In this document: piece after piece, positions 36,801-45,548 of the stretch
How the letters are laid out: each line of letters starts with the position of its first letter
Position numbering within the stretch: the stretch's first letter is position 1
Assembly: GCF_025148635.1 (NCBI RefSeq)
Contig: NZ_CP102269.1
Coordinates: 1,178,001-1,242,000 of the forward strand
From: Butyricimonas virosa
Lineage (GTDB): Bacteria > Bacteroidota > Bacteroidia > Bacteroidales > Marinifilaceae
Direction of reading: 5' to 3'
DNA length: 64,000 nt
Made by a program: the position numbers and the translations under genes
The notes under the pieces: model-generated
What the model was told of the DNA's origin: nothing
Databases searched by the model: none
Seen by the model: the letters and a program-made list of their open reading frames with translations, nothing else

Positions 36801-37399
36801 ATTTTCACTACCACCAACTTCCCTGCCGTGTAAGCAACTTTCTTTGTTTTAAAACCGACAAAGGAAAATACTAACGAACCTTTCTCCCTTGGCAAGGGTA
36901 AAACAAAACGCCCGGCAGTATCGGTTGACGTGCCGAACGAGGTACTGTCCAAAAGTACCGTAACACCCGGCATTGGCACATTATTTTCATCAACGACCTT
37001 ACCTTCAATCGTATACACCTTTTTCTTTTCCTCCTTTACAGCACGGATTATCACCACGTTATCATCATAAGAAAAAGTCAACCCTAATGAAGGCAACCAC
37101 TCTTTCAATACCTGATCCAAAGGTTTATTCTGAACTTTCAGACTTACCAAACCTTTTTGCTGAATCATCTGGTTATTGTACAAGAAATCACAACCGGCCT
37201 GCACACTAAGCTCCGTGAAAATAGCCTTTAAAGAAACATTCTCCATCTCCACGTTTACCACAGCCTGTTGAGAATAAACATTAGCTTGTACCGAGATGAA
37301 AAAAACAAACTGAAAAAGACAAAACAATTTCATAAAGATTAACATTTTCCGGATAAGAATACCCCGCGGCGCTCTTATTCGAATTCGACTTTTTTGCAT
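33860..37399 (-). CDS. SusC/RagA-family TonB-dependent transporter with STN domain
   Basis: 1179 residues from the ATG at 37397-37399 (MQKSRIRIRAPRG). An in-frame ATG at 37421-37423 would add eight residues, but the chosen start agrees with the other receptors in sequence (MQKK/MKKK) and in the overlapping TAnnTTTG element. STN domain (about 45-115), carboxypeptidase-regulatory-like domain (about 125-200, DENNVPMPGVTVLLDS), TonB box (LDEVQVVAYGSQ), plug (VAIRGYNSLAMEG; LKDAASAAIYGSRAGNGVIL) and barrel ending in KFTVGLSVNF. It pairs with SusD3 for import and with the FecR-like protein for signalling. Confidence 0.95.
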   Translation of the reverse strand: MQKSRIRIRAPRGILIRKMLIFMKLFCLFQFVFFISVQANVYSQQAVVNVEMENVSLKAIFTELSVQAGCDFLYNNQMIQQKGLVSLKVQNKPLDQVLKEWLPSLGLTFSYDDNVVIIRAVKEEKKKVYTIEGKVVDENNVPMPGVTVLLDSTSFGTSTDTAGRFVLPLPREKGSLVFSFVGFKTKKVAYTAGKLVVVKMEEDISGLDEVQVVAYGSQKKRTVISAISSVKGEELKELPTHSLENLLQGHMAGVEVSNISGSPGGGGSLVAIRGYNSLAMEGEGADRQYGTPLYVIDGVPMQAFTSSVTGANTLSDLDPSMIESIEVLKDAASAAIYGSRAGNGVILITTKKGRAGKAQFNANVSYSASWLPKAPEQSGGRYERLFFLNALRNTVAPYKTASGEWKIPTSYEEVYANKSTNGPMYNWFWGKTGPQDAVVLQDSLNPFYNNSTHWYRQNYRTAGVINANLQASGGSENVRYMVGAGYYDEKGIAINTDFKRFNVLSNLTAHPAKRLRMDTQLGLTYSDRSRGTSAGAGGSKFEGISSEAKTTSTLLPGGGAIGDLIIQKYNEISEKNQSYSLRYNMALDYELMRNLNLRVSAGIDYNQQNQNTFKPRALDAYTHFSSSEGTITKDLSILNENLLTYTYNYLDKHNLKIMLGLSFQKDQSFNNKGKAMNGPNDKIHYVGAGWGGANGLNNTGTAADPFYVSAFEYSSGFSEERMNSYFGRLTYNYKEKYLFEATLRRDGSSVFGEDVRWATFPSIAVGWTFSDEKFMKPFYWLSFGKIRASWGVSGQKFSQRYLSQGLLSANGTTFHGDIAMFPDIRGGVINKKLSWEETNQYDLGFDLSFLDYRLRLVIDYYYRYTKGQLNQISLPGDIYYHQFQWQNGMAISNQGLELELEADILRHTAVKWKMKFNASRNWNRFEKSADGFDFMEQVIGKPLHQIKVFKTDGFYNSLDEVPVYYLANKEVQPLYSGITAGIYLPGSRRLVDLNGDGRITEDADVYFAESPLPLAHGGFINQLRWKNFDLNIFFNYSLGRHIVKVYDDVSMTANGSEKPLFVDVNDVKIWTEAGSKADYPKSQVYAYLMNQTSGRYDCDIESVSFLRLKQLTLGYNVGERVLNKLKISGARIFVTGENLFLLTNYSGLDPELVNPTQGVDNMGSYPLPRKFTVGLSVNF

Positions 37400-37406
37400 A
37401 CTTTTG
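37399..37406 (+). promoter_or_regulatory. Antisense -7 element (TACTTTTG) at the susC3 start codon
   Basis: TACTTTTG fits TAnnTTTG on the + strand and begins in the reverse-complemented start codon, as at the other three receptor genes. No good -33 box. Confidence 0.4.
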
Positions 37407-37411
37407 TTTTT

Positions 37412-37502
37412 AAGATTACACATGGTACAACAATCATCTTACACATACTTGTTGTACTTTACCTAAAGTTGGAAATTGGGGAATTTCCAACTTTTATTTT
37501 TT
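37412..37502 (+). ncRNA. Candidate cis-antisense RNA over the susC3 leader
   Basis: Predicted transcript of about 91 nt with two hairpins: GTACAACAA/TTGTTGTAC (37425-37433 and 37449-37457) and a perfect 13-bp stem AAAGTTGGAAATT/AATTTCCAACTTT (37465-37477 and 37482-37494) with loop GGGG. The second is followed by TATTTTTT, a convincing intrinsic terminator on the + strand, and touches the FecR stop codon (37494-37496). Confidence 0.5.
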
Positions 37503-38645
37503 CCTTATCACAACATTTTTCCCATTCAATTCAAATTCAACCAAATCCGTCTGTTCTATTTTTTTGAACAATCCCTCCACACGATCATATCGCCTCAAAC
37601 GTCCCGTGAACTCCAAAGATTTAACCTCCGCATTCGCGTAAAAAACATTCAGATCATACCACAAAGCCAAGGTTTCCATAATCTCCTCCAACGTCATCTG
37701 ATCAAACTTATAATACCCATCTTTCCACGATGTATATAACTTTGTATCAACAAACTTCACTTCAAACCGGTCGTTTTTCTTGTTATAAACGACCTGTTCT
37801 CCCGGTACGACATTTACCTGCTCCTTTCCATTCGTTATCTGAATTCGTCCTTGTTCCAATGTTGTCTCTATCCTTTCACGCTCCGGATAAGAAGTTACGT
37901 TAAAGGAAGTCCCTAATACCCGAATTCGGACATCACCCGCCTGCACGAAAAAAGGACGACACTCATCTTTAGCCACCTCAAAATAAGCCTCCCCTTTCAA
38001 TCCCACCTCTCGCTGATCTCCGGAAAAAGCAACAGGATAATAAATTTCCGAACCGGCATTCAAAAATACCTTCGTACCATCTGTCAGCACGATACTATAT
38101 TCTGAGCCTCTAGGAATCATAAGAGTATCATATTTTACTTCTAGCGGAACAACAGAATCATACGAATACCTTAACGTGTAATCAGCATTGGCAATCCGGA
38201 TGCTATCTTCACGAATCATCACCCCTTGATATTTATCAAGTTCGATTACTTCCCCTGTATTCAGTTTTAAATAAGCCTTAGAAACATCCATCTTTTGAAG
38301 TTCCCCGGGAACATCAAGATCCTCAGCCTCCATTCCCGATCTCCAGAACATCAGCGCAACCCCCAACAAGACAGCAACAACAGCCACCCCGGAATAATAC
38401 CACCCGATCCTCCGGTTTCTCTGCCGACGCCATACCTCCTTTTCCATTCGTTCGAAAACAAACTCTTTCCGACCAACCGCCTTTTCCCTCATCAAACGGG
38501 AACTCCAAAACATCCCTTGAAGAAGTTCCATGTCCTTTTCTCCCGCATGTTCCTGCAACCATCTTTCAACGACCTGTTGCTCTTCTTCCGACACACTCTC
38601 TCCCGCCAAATAAGCAGCTATTATTTCATGAATTTTATCACTCAT
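37494..38645 (-). CDS. FecR-family anti-sigma factor
   Basis: 383 residues. Cytoplasmic N-terminal part (ESVSEEEQQVVERWLQEH), membrane helix (about 78-100, WYYSGVAVVAVLLGVALMFW), periplasmic FecR domain (IPRGSEYSIVLTDGTKVFLN; GEAYFEVAKDECRPFFV; VLGTSFNVT) and C-terminal DUF4974-type domain (LEEIMETLALWYDLNVFY). Partner of the sigma factor encoded 34 bp upstream. Confidence 0.93.
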   Translation of the reverse strand: MSDKIHEIIAAYLAGESVSEEEQQVVERWLQEHAGEKDMELLQGMFWSSRLMREKAVGRKEFVFERMEKEVWRRQRNRRIGWYYSGVAVVAVLLGVALMFWRSGMEAEDLDVPGELQKMDVSKAYLKLNTGEVIELDKYQGVMIREDSIRIANADYTLRYSYDSVVPLEVKYDTLMIPRGSEYSIVLTDGTKVFLNAGSEIYYPVAFSGDQREVGLKGEAYFEVAKDECRPFFVQAGDVRIRVLGTSFNVTSYPERERIETTLEQGRIQITNGKEQVNVVPGEQVVYNKKNDRFEVKFVDTKLYTSWKDGYYKFDQMTLEEIMETLALWYDLNVFYANAEVKSLEFTGRLRRYDRVEGLFKKIEQTDLVEFELNGKNVVIRKK

Positions 38646-38679
38646 TATTATTCCTTTTTCCCTAAAGGAACCTAACTAT

Positions 38680-39276
38680 TCATTTCGGGTGACAGCAGGA
38701 AACAATTTTTTTGAAAAATAATACTAGAATTAATGCATCATCCGCACCGAGAGCTCGCCGTAGAAATTGAAAGGCCCTTCCCATCTGTGTTTTAACGGTA
38801 TTAATACTGATACCTAAATAATCTGCAACTTCTTGGTATTTCATCCCTTCCATACAAACCATATGCAATATCCGCCTACGTTCTTCCGGTAGCATTTCTA
38901 TTGCCAGATACAATTTTTCAATTAATTCCGAATTCTCACTTGAAACCTCACAATACAATTCATCGCGAATCTGCTCATGCTTACCTTCCCGCCGACGGGT
39001 ATTTCGCAAATAATTCAAACATCCATGCTTTACTGCCGAGAAAAGATAACGTTCCAGACTTCCTTGTAACAAAGAAAAACGACGATTTACCCAAAAATCT
39101 ACGAAACACTCTTGAACAATATCTGCAGCTTCTTCCGCCTCACCAATAAACTGTGTAGCAAATAAAACCAAAGAATCATAAAACGAATCATATAATAGAC
39201 GAAAACCTTTCCGCTCATCATCTTTAAATTGTAACAATATCCTCTCCGAGTTTTTCATTCTATATTTGATCTTCAT
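38680..39276 (-). CDS. FecI-like ECF sigma factor
   Basis: 198 residues from ATG at 39274-39276; an ATG six codons later (MKNSERILLQF, 39258) is equally possible. Region 2: KGFRLLYDSFYDSLVLFATQ and EAADIVQECFVDFWVN; region 4: LPEERRRILHMVCMEGMKYQ with helix SINTVKTQMGRAFQFLRR. First gene of operon 3. Confidence 0.92.
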   Translation of the reverse strand: MKIKYRMKNSERILLQFKDDERKGFRLLYDSFYDSLVLFATQFIGEAEEAADIVQECFVDFWVNRRFSLLQGSLERYLFSAVKHGCLNYLRNTRRREGKHEQIRDELYCEVSSENSELIEKLYLAIEMLPEERRRILHMVCMEGMKYQEVADYLGISINTVKTQMGRAFQFLRRALGADDALILVLFFKKIVSCCHPK

Positions 39277-39350
39277 TTTACGGGCTAAAAATAATAAAAA
39301 ACTCTTACATATCTCGTATCAATTCTCCGGATGATACCCCACTCCTTGAT

Positions 39351-39424
39351 CAAAAGAAATCTCTTCTACTTACGTCTAATGATTACAAATCAATTCGAAC
39401 AGCAAGTAGAAGAGAAACATTCAG
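39351..39424 (-). terminator. Probable terminator of operon 4
   Basis: On the minus strand CTCTTCTACTT (39414-39424) pairs perfectly with AAGTAGAAGAG (39361-39371) over a 42-nt loop, followed by ATTTCTTTTG. It starts 18 bp after the S46 peptidase stop codon. The large loop and mixed T run lower confidence. Confidence 0.6.
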
Positions 39425-39441
39425 TCACCTGATTTTACTTA

Positions 39442-41637
39442 TCATTCGATACGTATCTCATCAAAAACATAAGAAAAAGGTGCATATTTTTCCAACACGA
39501 ACAAAATATAACGAATATCTACAACAATATTGCGACAGATATTCTCATCGTAACAGAAATCCGAGGCTACCCCCTGCCATAACCGATCAAAATTAATACC
39601 CACCAACTCTCCTTTAGCATTCACGACAGCACTACCAGAATTCCCGCTAGTCGTATGTGCATCTGTCAAGAAACAAACCCTCAATCTACCCTCTTTATCA
39701 GCATAACGGCCATAATCCTGCTTTTGGTACAATTCCCGCATTTTTTTAGGGAGAAAATACTCCAAATCATCCGGATTATTTAAATACTTATCGTACATTC
39801 CATCCATCGTCGTGTAATAACGGTACGACAATCCATCTTCTGGCTCACATCCTCTTACAGTCCCGTATGACACTCGTAATGAACCATTCGCATCCGGATA
39901 TAACACCTGATCTCGTTTCATCTCCAACATACCTTCTTGAAAAATCTTATATAAAGGTAACATTTTCACCTGCCATGCACCCCGTTGACGCGAAATACGT
40001 TCTACAAAAACACGGTAATAATTTATGGATAACTGATATAAAGGATCTTCTGTAATCACTTTTATCCCATCCGCTTTATCTGACTCCAAAAAATCCAACA
40101 ACTCTTGCTGCTTCGTGAAAATAGAATTAGCAAACAAATCTTGTGACAACTTTTCAATATCCCCACCATACTGCTTAATAATTTTTTCCATAACTTCCGT
40201 ATGGAATTTCATCGGCATTCCCTCGTAATACCGTACTAACATATTACGGAACGTCTTACGGTCAATCTCGTACGACCAATTACCGAAAAACTGTTTTGTT
40301 AACCCAATAAGCCGTTTGGATTCATTCCTCTGACTAGCTTCTTTGACTGGTTTCCGGCCGTTATACATGGCAACTAATTTCTCAAATTTCCCAATAAAAG
40401 GCACAATTTCCGCCCCATTCAAGCCGGCCTCCGAGAAATAATCATTAGCCAAATTATACTCGGAAAGCTCCTTGTAGACCTCCCTCATATCTTCCAATAC
40501 AGTACCATATTTCGCTTTACGCTCCGGGGATGCTTCCACCCACTGTTGAAACGCCTCCTCTTCCCGTTTTTTCTCTTCAACCAAGTTCATTCTGCGTACA
40601 CCTTGAATTTCCCCTTTCCATTTCAAATAAGAATTTGAAATAGAAGAAATTCGGGTAGAATAACGTAATCTTAACCCAGGATCTGCCTCCATCTCTTGTT
40701 TCAGGATAGCCAACTTTTCTCCGCGTATCCGAACTTTTGCAGCATTTTGTTTTTCAACAATCGCCTCTAAACCGAAAGATGGAACATACTGTTTCGTGGA
40801 AGCCGGGTAACCGAGTACCATGGCAAAATCATTCTCTTTCACCCCTTTCAACGAAATTTTCAAATAATTCGTCGTCTTATACGGCACATTTTTCTGGTTA
40901 TAGGCCTTAGGCTCATTTTTTTCATTCACGTATACCCGCAAAAATGCAAAATCCCCCGTGTGGCGAGGCCAGCTCCAATTATCGCTTAAACCTCCGAATT
41001 TACTGATAGACATGGGAGGTGCGGCCACCATACGCACATCTTTGAACAAGCGATACACCGACATAATGTACTGATTATTGGCAAATAAACTCTGTACCCG
41101 CATCTCCAAGTTTTTCCCTTTCGTAACCTCTTCCGCCAACTTTTTCCCATTCTCATCAATTTTACGGGAGTACTCCGCCCCACTCAACCCCTCTGTACCT
41201 TCCATAATCCGGTCCGTAACATCCTCCATACGAATTAACTGCTTCACCATCAACCCCCGGCATAAACTCTCTTCTTCTTTTTTAGAGGCCCAATACCCAT
41301 ATTTCAAAAAATCATTCTCCGGGGTTGAAAAACGTTCGATATAACTCATAATACAATGAAAATTCGTGATCAACAACCCTTGATCCGAAACGAAACTAGC
41401 GGAGCAAAAACTCCTCAGGTTATCAGGTCCTTCTGTCACGAGACCGATAATTGCATCTTTCAAACAAGCTTGATTCACACTATATATCTCTTCTGCAGAA
41501 AGCTTCAGTCCTTTCTTACGCATCTCGGCGAATTTCTGTTCTTTTAATAATATCGGCAACCACATCCCCTCGTCTGCTTTCACACGTCCCACCGTAACCA
41601 TCAATACAATTAATCCCAATAATATTGTTCTACACAT
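39442..41637 (-). CDS. S46-family dipeptidyl-peptidase, DPP11-like (Asp/Glu-type)
   Basis: 731 residues with signal peptide (ILLGLIVLMVTVGRVKA). Serine peptidase of the periplasmic DPP7/DPP11 family: catalytic His at about 94 (LLITNFHC), Asp in RHTGDFAFLRVY, catalytic Ser at about 667 (TTSGNSGSAV). Eighteen residues after that serine is an arginine (INFDRLW, about 685), the position that is Arg673 in DPP11 and Gly673 in DPP7 of Porphyromonas gingivalis, pointing to release of dipeptides with Asp or Glu in second place. The usual TNHHC reads TNFHC, which keeps the catalytic histidine. Last gene of operon 4, 4 bp after the metalloprotease gene; together they would break down imported peptides. 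Confidence 0.92.
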   Translation of the reverse strand: MCRTILLGLIVLMVTVGRVKADEGMWLPILLKEQKFAEMRKKGLKLSAEEIYSVNQACLKDAIIGLVTEGPDNLRSFCSASFVSDQGLLITNFHCIMSYIERFSTPENDFLKYGYWASKKEEESLCRGLMVKQLIRMEDVTDRIMEGTEGLSGAEYSRKIDENGKKLAEEVTKGKNLEMRVQSLFANNQYIMSVYRLFKDVRMVAAPPMSISKFGGLSDNWSWPRHTGDFAFLRVYVNEKNEPKAYNQKNVPYKTTNYLKISLKGVKENDFAMVLGYPASTKQYVPSFGLEAIVEKQNAAKVRIRGEKLAILKQEMEADPGLRLRYSTRISSISNSYLKWKGEIQGVRRMNLVEEKKREEEAFQQWVEASPERKAKYGTVLEDMREVYKELSEYNLANDYFSEAGLNGAEIVPFIGKFEKLVAMYNGRKPVKEASQRNESKRLIGLTKQFFGNWSYEIDRKTFRNMLVRYYEGMPMKFHTEVMEKIIKQYGGDIEKLSQDLFANSIFTKQQELLDFLESDKADGIKVITEDPLYQLSINYYRVFVERISRQRGAWQVKMLPLYKIFQEGMLEMKRDQVLYPDANGSLRVSYGTVRGCEPEDGLSYRYYTTMDGMYDKYLNNPDDLEYFLPKKMRELYQKQDYGRYADKEGRLRVCFLTDAHTTSGNSGSAVVNAKGELVGINFDRLWQGVASDFCYDENICRNIVVDIRYILFVLEKYAPFSYVFDEIRIE

Positions 41638-41641
41638 AATC

Positions 41642-43882
41642 TCATTTTTTTAATAAATCCACAACAAATCCGATATGTTCGGAATACTTTATTTGACGCT
41701 CTAATTTTTTACCCAATCGAACCATCTCGCCATACACAGCCGCACTTTTCAAATTATCATTTGCCTTACCCGGATCTCCCTTTTCATTACCTACCTTTTT
41801 CAAGGCCTGCACATAAGCAATCTGTCTATTTTTCTCGTACTCACTTAACGATCCCTTTCCCGTGAATAAACATGTTGAAATATCCTGCAAATACTCCTCT
41901 ATCGGATAAACCGAACCAATTAACCGATTTAAAAGATTCGGAGATACCAATGTTGCAATCATCTCTCCCTGCCGATTCATTAACATCTCGGTCTTATTTC
42001 CAATCGAACCGAACAATTCTCGATCACACAACCATTGATCCGTCTCCCGCAATTCATTTACAATAAATTGTACCGTTTTCTTCTGCCGTTCTTTATCCAC
42101 CTCCACATAACGGGCTTCATGTTGTCCCACTGTCCCCGGTAAATAATAAACACCCCCGATATAAGAAGCACAATTATTCATGTATTTGAAGAACTGTTTG
42201 ACACCCGCATCATACATTTCCGTCATCCGAAGGTAAGAATCTCCTTCGTCCGAACACCATTCCATTAGATGTCGCATAATATACCGCAAATTCGATATGC
42301 CATAAGTAGATGATTTCAACAGATCATCTCCCAACATATCCGACTGCCCGGCAGGATCCGGAACAACCGGTCCCATTGCCATATTGGCATATAAATACAA
42401 TGGATCACTTCCTTTCTCTCGAAACATCTGTTCCAACACGACAAGCTCCTCCCCTGGTGTTTCAGCATTAAATATAGGAGTATAAGCCCATTGCACTGAA
42501 AAATAATCAAAAGGCCCCAAAAGTGGGGGAGTCATTTTTACTCCCCGTTCCAAATCACCGGGTTGCGCCACGTAATTATTCCGTGCATAATCCATAATGG
42601 AAGCCGTCGTACCATATTTTTGCGTGAACGAGGGAGAACGTAAAGAATCCACGGGATAGGCAAACGAAGCTCTCATATTATGCTTCATCCCCAATGCATG
42701 CCCGGTTTCATGAGCCACAGCATACCGGATTAATTCCCCCATCACCTCTTCACTCAATTCCTTGTTTCTCACACTCGGGTCCGCGGCAGCAGTTTGTATA
42801 AAACGCCACTCTTGTAACAAACGCACCACGTTATGATACCACAAAATATCAGCTTGGATAATCTCTCCCGAACGGGGATCCGTCCAAATACGCCCGGCAG
42901 CATTTGCCTCTTCCGTGGGGATATATCGAAAACAACTTACCGTTAAATCCTCGCTATTAAAATCTTTTCCCGGGAAATCCCGTACCTGTATAACATTTTT
43001 AAAACCAATCGCCTCAAACGCTTTGTTCCAATCCAGCATTCCCAAACGGGCATACTTTTTTATCAATGCCGGAGTAGCCGGATCAAAATAGAATACAATA
43101 GGGCGGGCAGGCTCTACCAACTCTCCGGCTTGATAGCGTGCAACCTCGTCCGGGCGGGGTTCAATCCTCCAACGGGAAACATACTTCGGACGATATACTC
43201 GTTTTGCCGTATTATATACTGTCTTCACTGTTGAAAAATACCCCATCCGCTCATCTTCATAACGAGGACGCATGGGTTCCTTCGAAAGCACCAACAACGT
43301 GTAATTAATTGTCACAATCAAAGGTGTCTTACCGCCTACATAAGCATAACGAGTAGTCACATTAACCCGATTCTCATGATTTGAAAAACAAAGAATCCCG
43401 GAAGCCTTCGGCTCCAATCGTCCCTGCTTCATTCCCCCGGGCAAAGGAGAAATTTCACCAATTTCATCACTAAAATAACGAGTTACATCTATCACGTTTA
43501 CTCCCCGCTCCTCATCCCGTCTCACGAGATCGAAGACCTGCATCACCGGAATCACATGATTACGCGCAATCAATTTTGCAGCGACATCCGACTCTTCCCA
43601 CACGGCACTAGAAACCAACCGTTCCATGTTCAAATACTTCCCGTTTAACTCGAATCGCACTACTATCGGATCCCCCATCGTCTGCCCTGCTGATATATTC
43701 TTCTGTACACTTAAACTTACAACCCGAGATCCAAAAAGTAAATCTCGCCCCAACAAAGAATCCGCCACTTCCAGCAAATAAGCATTCCCCTGTTTCACGA
43801 TCTTCAACGGTCCTGCGGCTCGAACAAATGGACAGCTTAACAACGAGGCACAAATAACCATTAGTTCACACAAAAACTTCAT
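41642..43882 (-). CDS. Zinc metalloprotease of the DUF5117/DUF4953 type (metzincin motif)
   Basis: 746 residues from ATG at 43880-43882 (MKFLCELMVICASLL, signal peptide); an upstream extension begins only with TTG. The zinc site is HETGHALGMKH at about 391-401, a full HExxHxxGxxH, followed by SIMDYARN about 50 residues later (the Met-turn of metzincins). The N-terminal 200 residues correspond to the DUF5117/5118 region of these Bacteroidetes proteins. Secreted to periplasm or surface. It precedes the S46 peptidase gene in operon 4, an endopeptidase followed by a dipeptidyl-peptidase. Confidence 0.93.
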   Translation of the reverse strand: MKFLCELMVICASLLSCPFVRAAGPLKIVKQGNAYLLEVADSLLGRDLLFGSRVVSLSVQKNISAGQTMGDPIVVRFELNGKYLNMERLVSSAVWEESDVAAKLIARNHVIPVMQVFDLVRRDEERGVNVIDVTRYFSDEIGEISPLPGGMKQGRLEPKASGILCFSNHENRVNVTTRYAYVGGKTPLIVTINYTLLVLSKEPMRPRYEDERMGYFSTVKTVYNTAKRVYRPKYVSRWRIEPRPDEVARYQAGELVEPARPIVFYFDPATPALIKKYARLGMLDWNKAFEAIGFKNVIQVRDFPGKDFNSEDLTVSCFRYIPTEEANAAGRIWTDPRSGEIIQADILWYHNVVRLLQEWRFIQTAAADPSVRNKELSEEVMGELIRYAVAHETGHALGMKHNMRASFAYPVDSLRSPSFTQKYGTTASIMDYARNNYVAQPGDLERGVKMTPPLLGPFDYFSVQWAYTPIFNAETPGEELVVLEQMFREKGSDPLYLYANMAMGPVVPDPAGQSDMLGDDLLKSSTYGISNLRYIMRHLMEWCSDEGDSYLRMTEMYDAGVKQFFKYMNNCASYIGGVYYLPGTVGQHEARYVEVDKERQKKTVQFIVNELRETDQWLCDRELFGSIGNKTEMLMNRQGEMIATLVSPNLLNRLIGSVYPIEEYLQDISTCLFTGKGSLSEYEKNRQIAYVQALKKVGNEKGDPGKANDNLKSAAVYGEMVRLGKKLERQIKYSEHIGFVVDLLKK

Positions 43883-43964
43883 TCTATTCGTTTTTAATAC
43901 ATACAATGACACAAATTTCCTAAATGATACACCCAAATATCATTTAACACGCCCCCTTCCGTTC

Positions 43965-45530
43965 CTAAAGTGTTAAGATTCCGACAGATATTCCCCCGCT
44001 AAAGCGAGACCCGAATTTATCGGTAAAAACATTTCCAGCATACGCTTTTATATATCCGGTCAAGGCTGTTTTCTTCAATCGCATAGGGAAAGAATACTGA
44101 AAATCAACTTTCGCTTCCAACGTTTTGGCCTTGAAAAACCTCAAATCCGGATTCAAAACATTCTCCGTAAAAACATTCTCTTCTGACAAATTCATCTTGG
44201 TCTCTAACGGTAATGCTCCATTCAAAGCGGCTTCAATCCAAAACTTATGTGCATCCTTGTTCACAACCCGTCCGGCACCCTTCACCCCTATACGTAAAGT
44301 GGATACCTCACGTGTAGATTCGGGTAATAAATAACGGTTTTTCAAATACTCATATTTACCACTTACCCCCATCAACCAATTATAATCCTTACGAGAAACA
44401 TCTCCTTTATAAAAAGTATAATCTGTCTGGACATTTAAAACATCATCCTTGTAAGTCACGAAATTATACAAAGTCACCCATTTATTCGAAACCATCCCAT
44501 TACCGTGAGTGATATTCACTTGCTCTTGTACAAACTCTTCAGCTTGCCCTCCGGTATAACTTGCCTGCATATTCCAAGCATGAAGCACATTTATTCGTTC
44601 ACTTTTGTAACCCGAATAAAAAGTCACTTTCTGAGCATTATAATCTCCCGGTTCTTTCCTTTCATCATCCACGACCTCTTCCACCAAACGTTCATACCCC
44701 AAAGATACCAACCAAGAACCATATTCTCCTGTCAACTTATACTGCAAATCCCCACCAAAAATATCGGCCACGGTACGACGGGCCACTTTACCTAATTCCG
44801 TTGTCATCCAATAATTTTCCAACCCCTCTAACAAATAATATTCAAACTGTTTTTCCCTCTGTACGGTAATTATGTTATCCAAACGCTGCTTCCGGAAACG
44901 ATAATAAAAATCCAAACCCAAAGCATGTTTCTCCGAAATTTTATAAGTAAGAGACGGGATAATTGCATAATCAGCCAACAACACCCGAGAACGAGGATCT
45001 CGCAATCGAGACAAATCACCAACCGAATAATCCACTTCCGCACCAAAAGTAAAACGCCCAATACTTCCCGTTGCAAACTTTACCTTTAAATCAAACAACT
45101 GCCGATCATAACTTCCTTTCACACTCCCACCATATTGATAAGGACTTGTATACTCTTTCAAGATCACATCCGACCACGCCCGTTCGCTCTCTCGGTCCAT
45201 CGTAAACTTGAAACTTCCCCAAACGTATAAATTCCGGGCAATTTTAGAATAACGTTCTGCCAAGAAACTCAACCCGTTTACTCGACTACCTTCTTGAGCT
45301 CGATGATAATCACCGGAAGAATGAAACACCCCGAACCATGCATCTCCATGATCTGCTACCGGATCAAAACCTAATCCGGAAGCATTGCGAGTCGGCAACC
45401 ATAATTGTTTCACTAATTCCAGTCGCTGCATTTCAGGAGTGACCACGCTCACCGTGTCCGTCGAAGTCTGACTTCTTCCTATTACACTCACGAAGAGCAT
45501 AAAACACAAGTATATATATTTATTATACAT
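43965..45530 (-). CDS. DUF6850-type outer-membrane beta-barrel protein
   Basis: 521 residues from ATG at 45528-45530 (MYNKYIYLCFMLFVSVIG, signal peptide ending near RSQ). After LVKQLWLPTRNASGL the sequence alternates polar and aromatic residues in strand-like blocks throughout (YVWGSFKFTMDRE; FYYRFRKQRLD; WLMGVSGKYEYL) and ends in a typical barrel strand (FSGGISVGILTL). Such proteins accompany DUF4876 lipoproteins and a TonB receptor in Bacteroidetes. Likely an outer-membrane protein working with that receptor; exact role unknown. Confidence 0.8.
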   Translation of the reverse strand: MYNKYIYLCFMLFVSVIGRSQTSTDTVSVVTPEMQRLELVKQLWLPTRNASGLGFDPVADHGDAWFGVFHSSGDYHRAQEGSRVNGLSFLAERYSKIARNLYVWGSFKFTMDRESERAWSDVILKEYTSPYQYGGSVKGSYDRQLFDLKVKFATGSIGRFTFGAEVDYSVGDLSRLRDPRSRVLLADYAIIPSLTYKISEKHALGLDFYYRFRKQRLDNIITVQREKQFEYYLLEGLENYWMTTELGKVARRTVADIFGGDLQYKLTGEYGSWLVSLGYERLVEEVVDDERKEPGDYNAQKVTFYSGYKSERINVLHAWNMQASYTGGQAEEFVQEQVNITHGNGMVSNKWVTLYNFVTYKDDVLNVQTDYTFYKGDVSRKDYNWLMGVSGKYEYLKNRYLLPESTREVSTLRIGVKGAGRVVNKDAHKFWIEAALNGALPLETKMNLSEENVFTENVLNPDLRFFKAKTLEAKVDFQYSFPMRLKKTALTGYIKAYAGNVFTDKFGSRFSGGISVGILTL

Positions 45531-45548
45531 CACGTTCTTTTTTATAAA

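Noticed and set aside
37400..37423. Upstream ATG of susC3 (MCNLKNKS extension)
   Set aside because: The other three receptors start at the position equivalent to 37399, and the extension would cover the hairpin region of the candidate antisense RNA.
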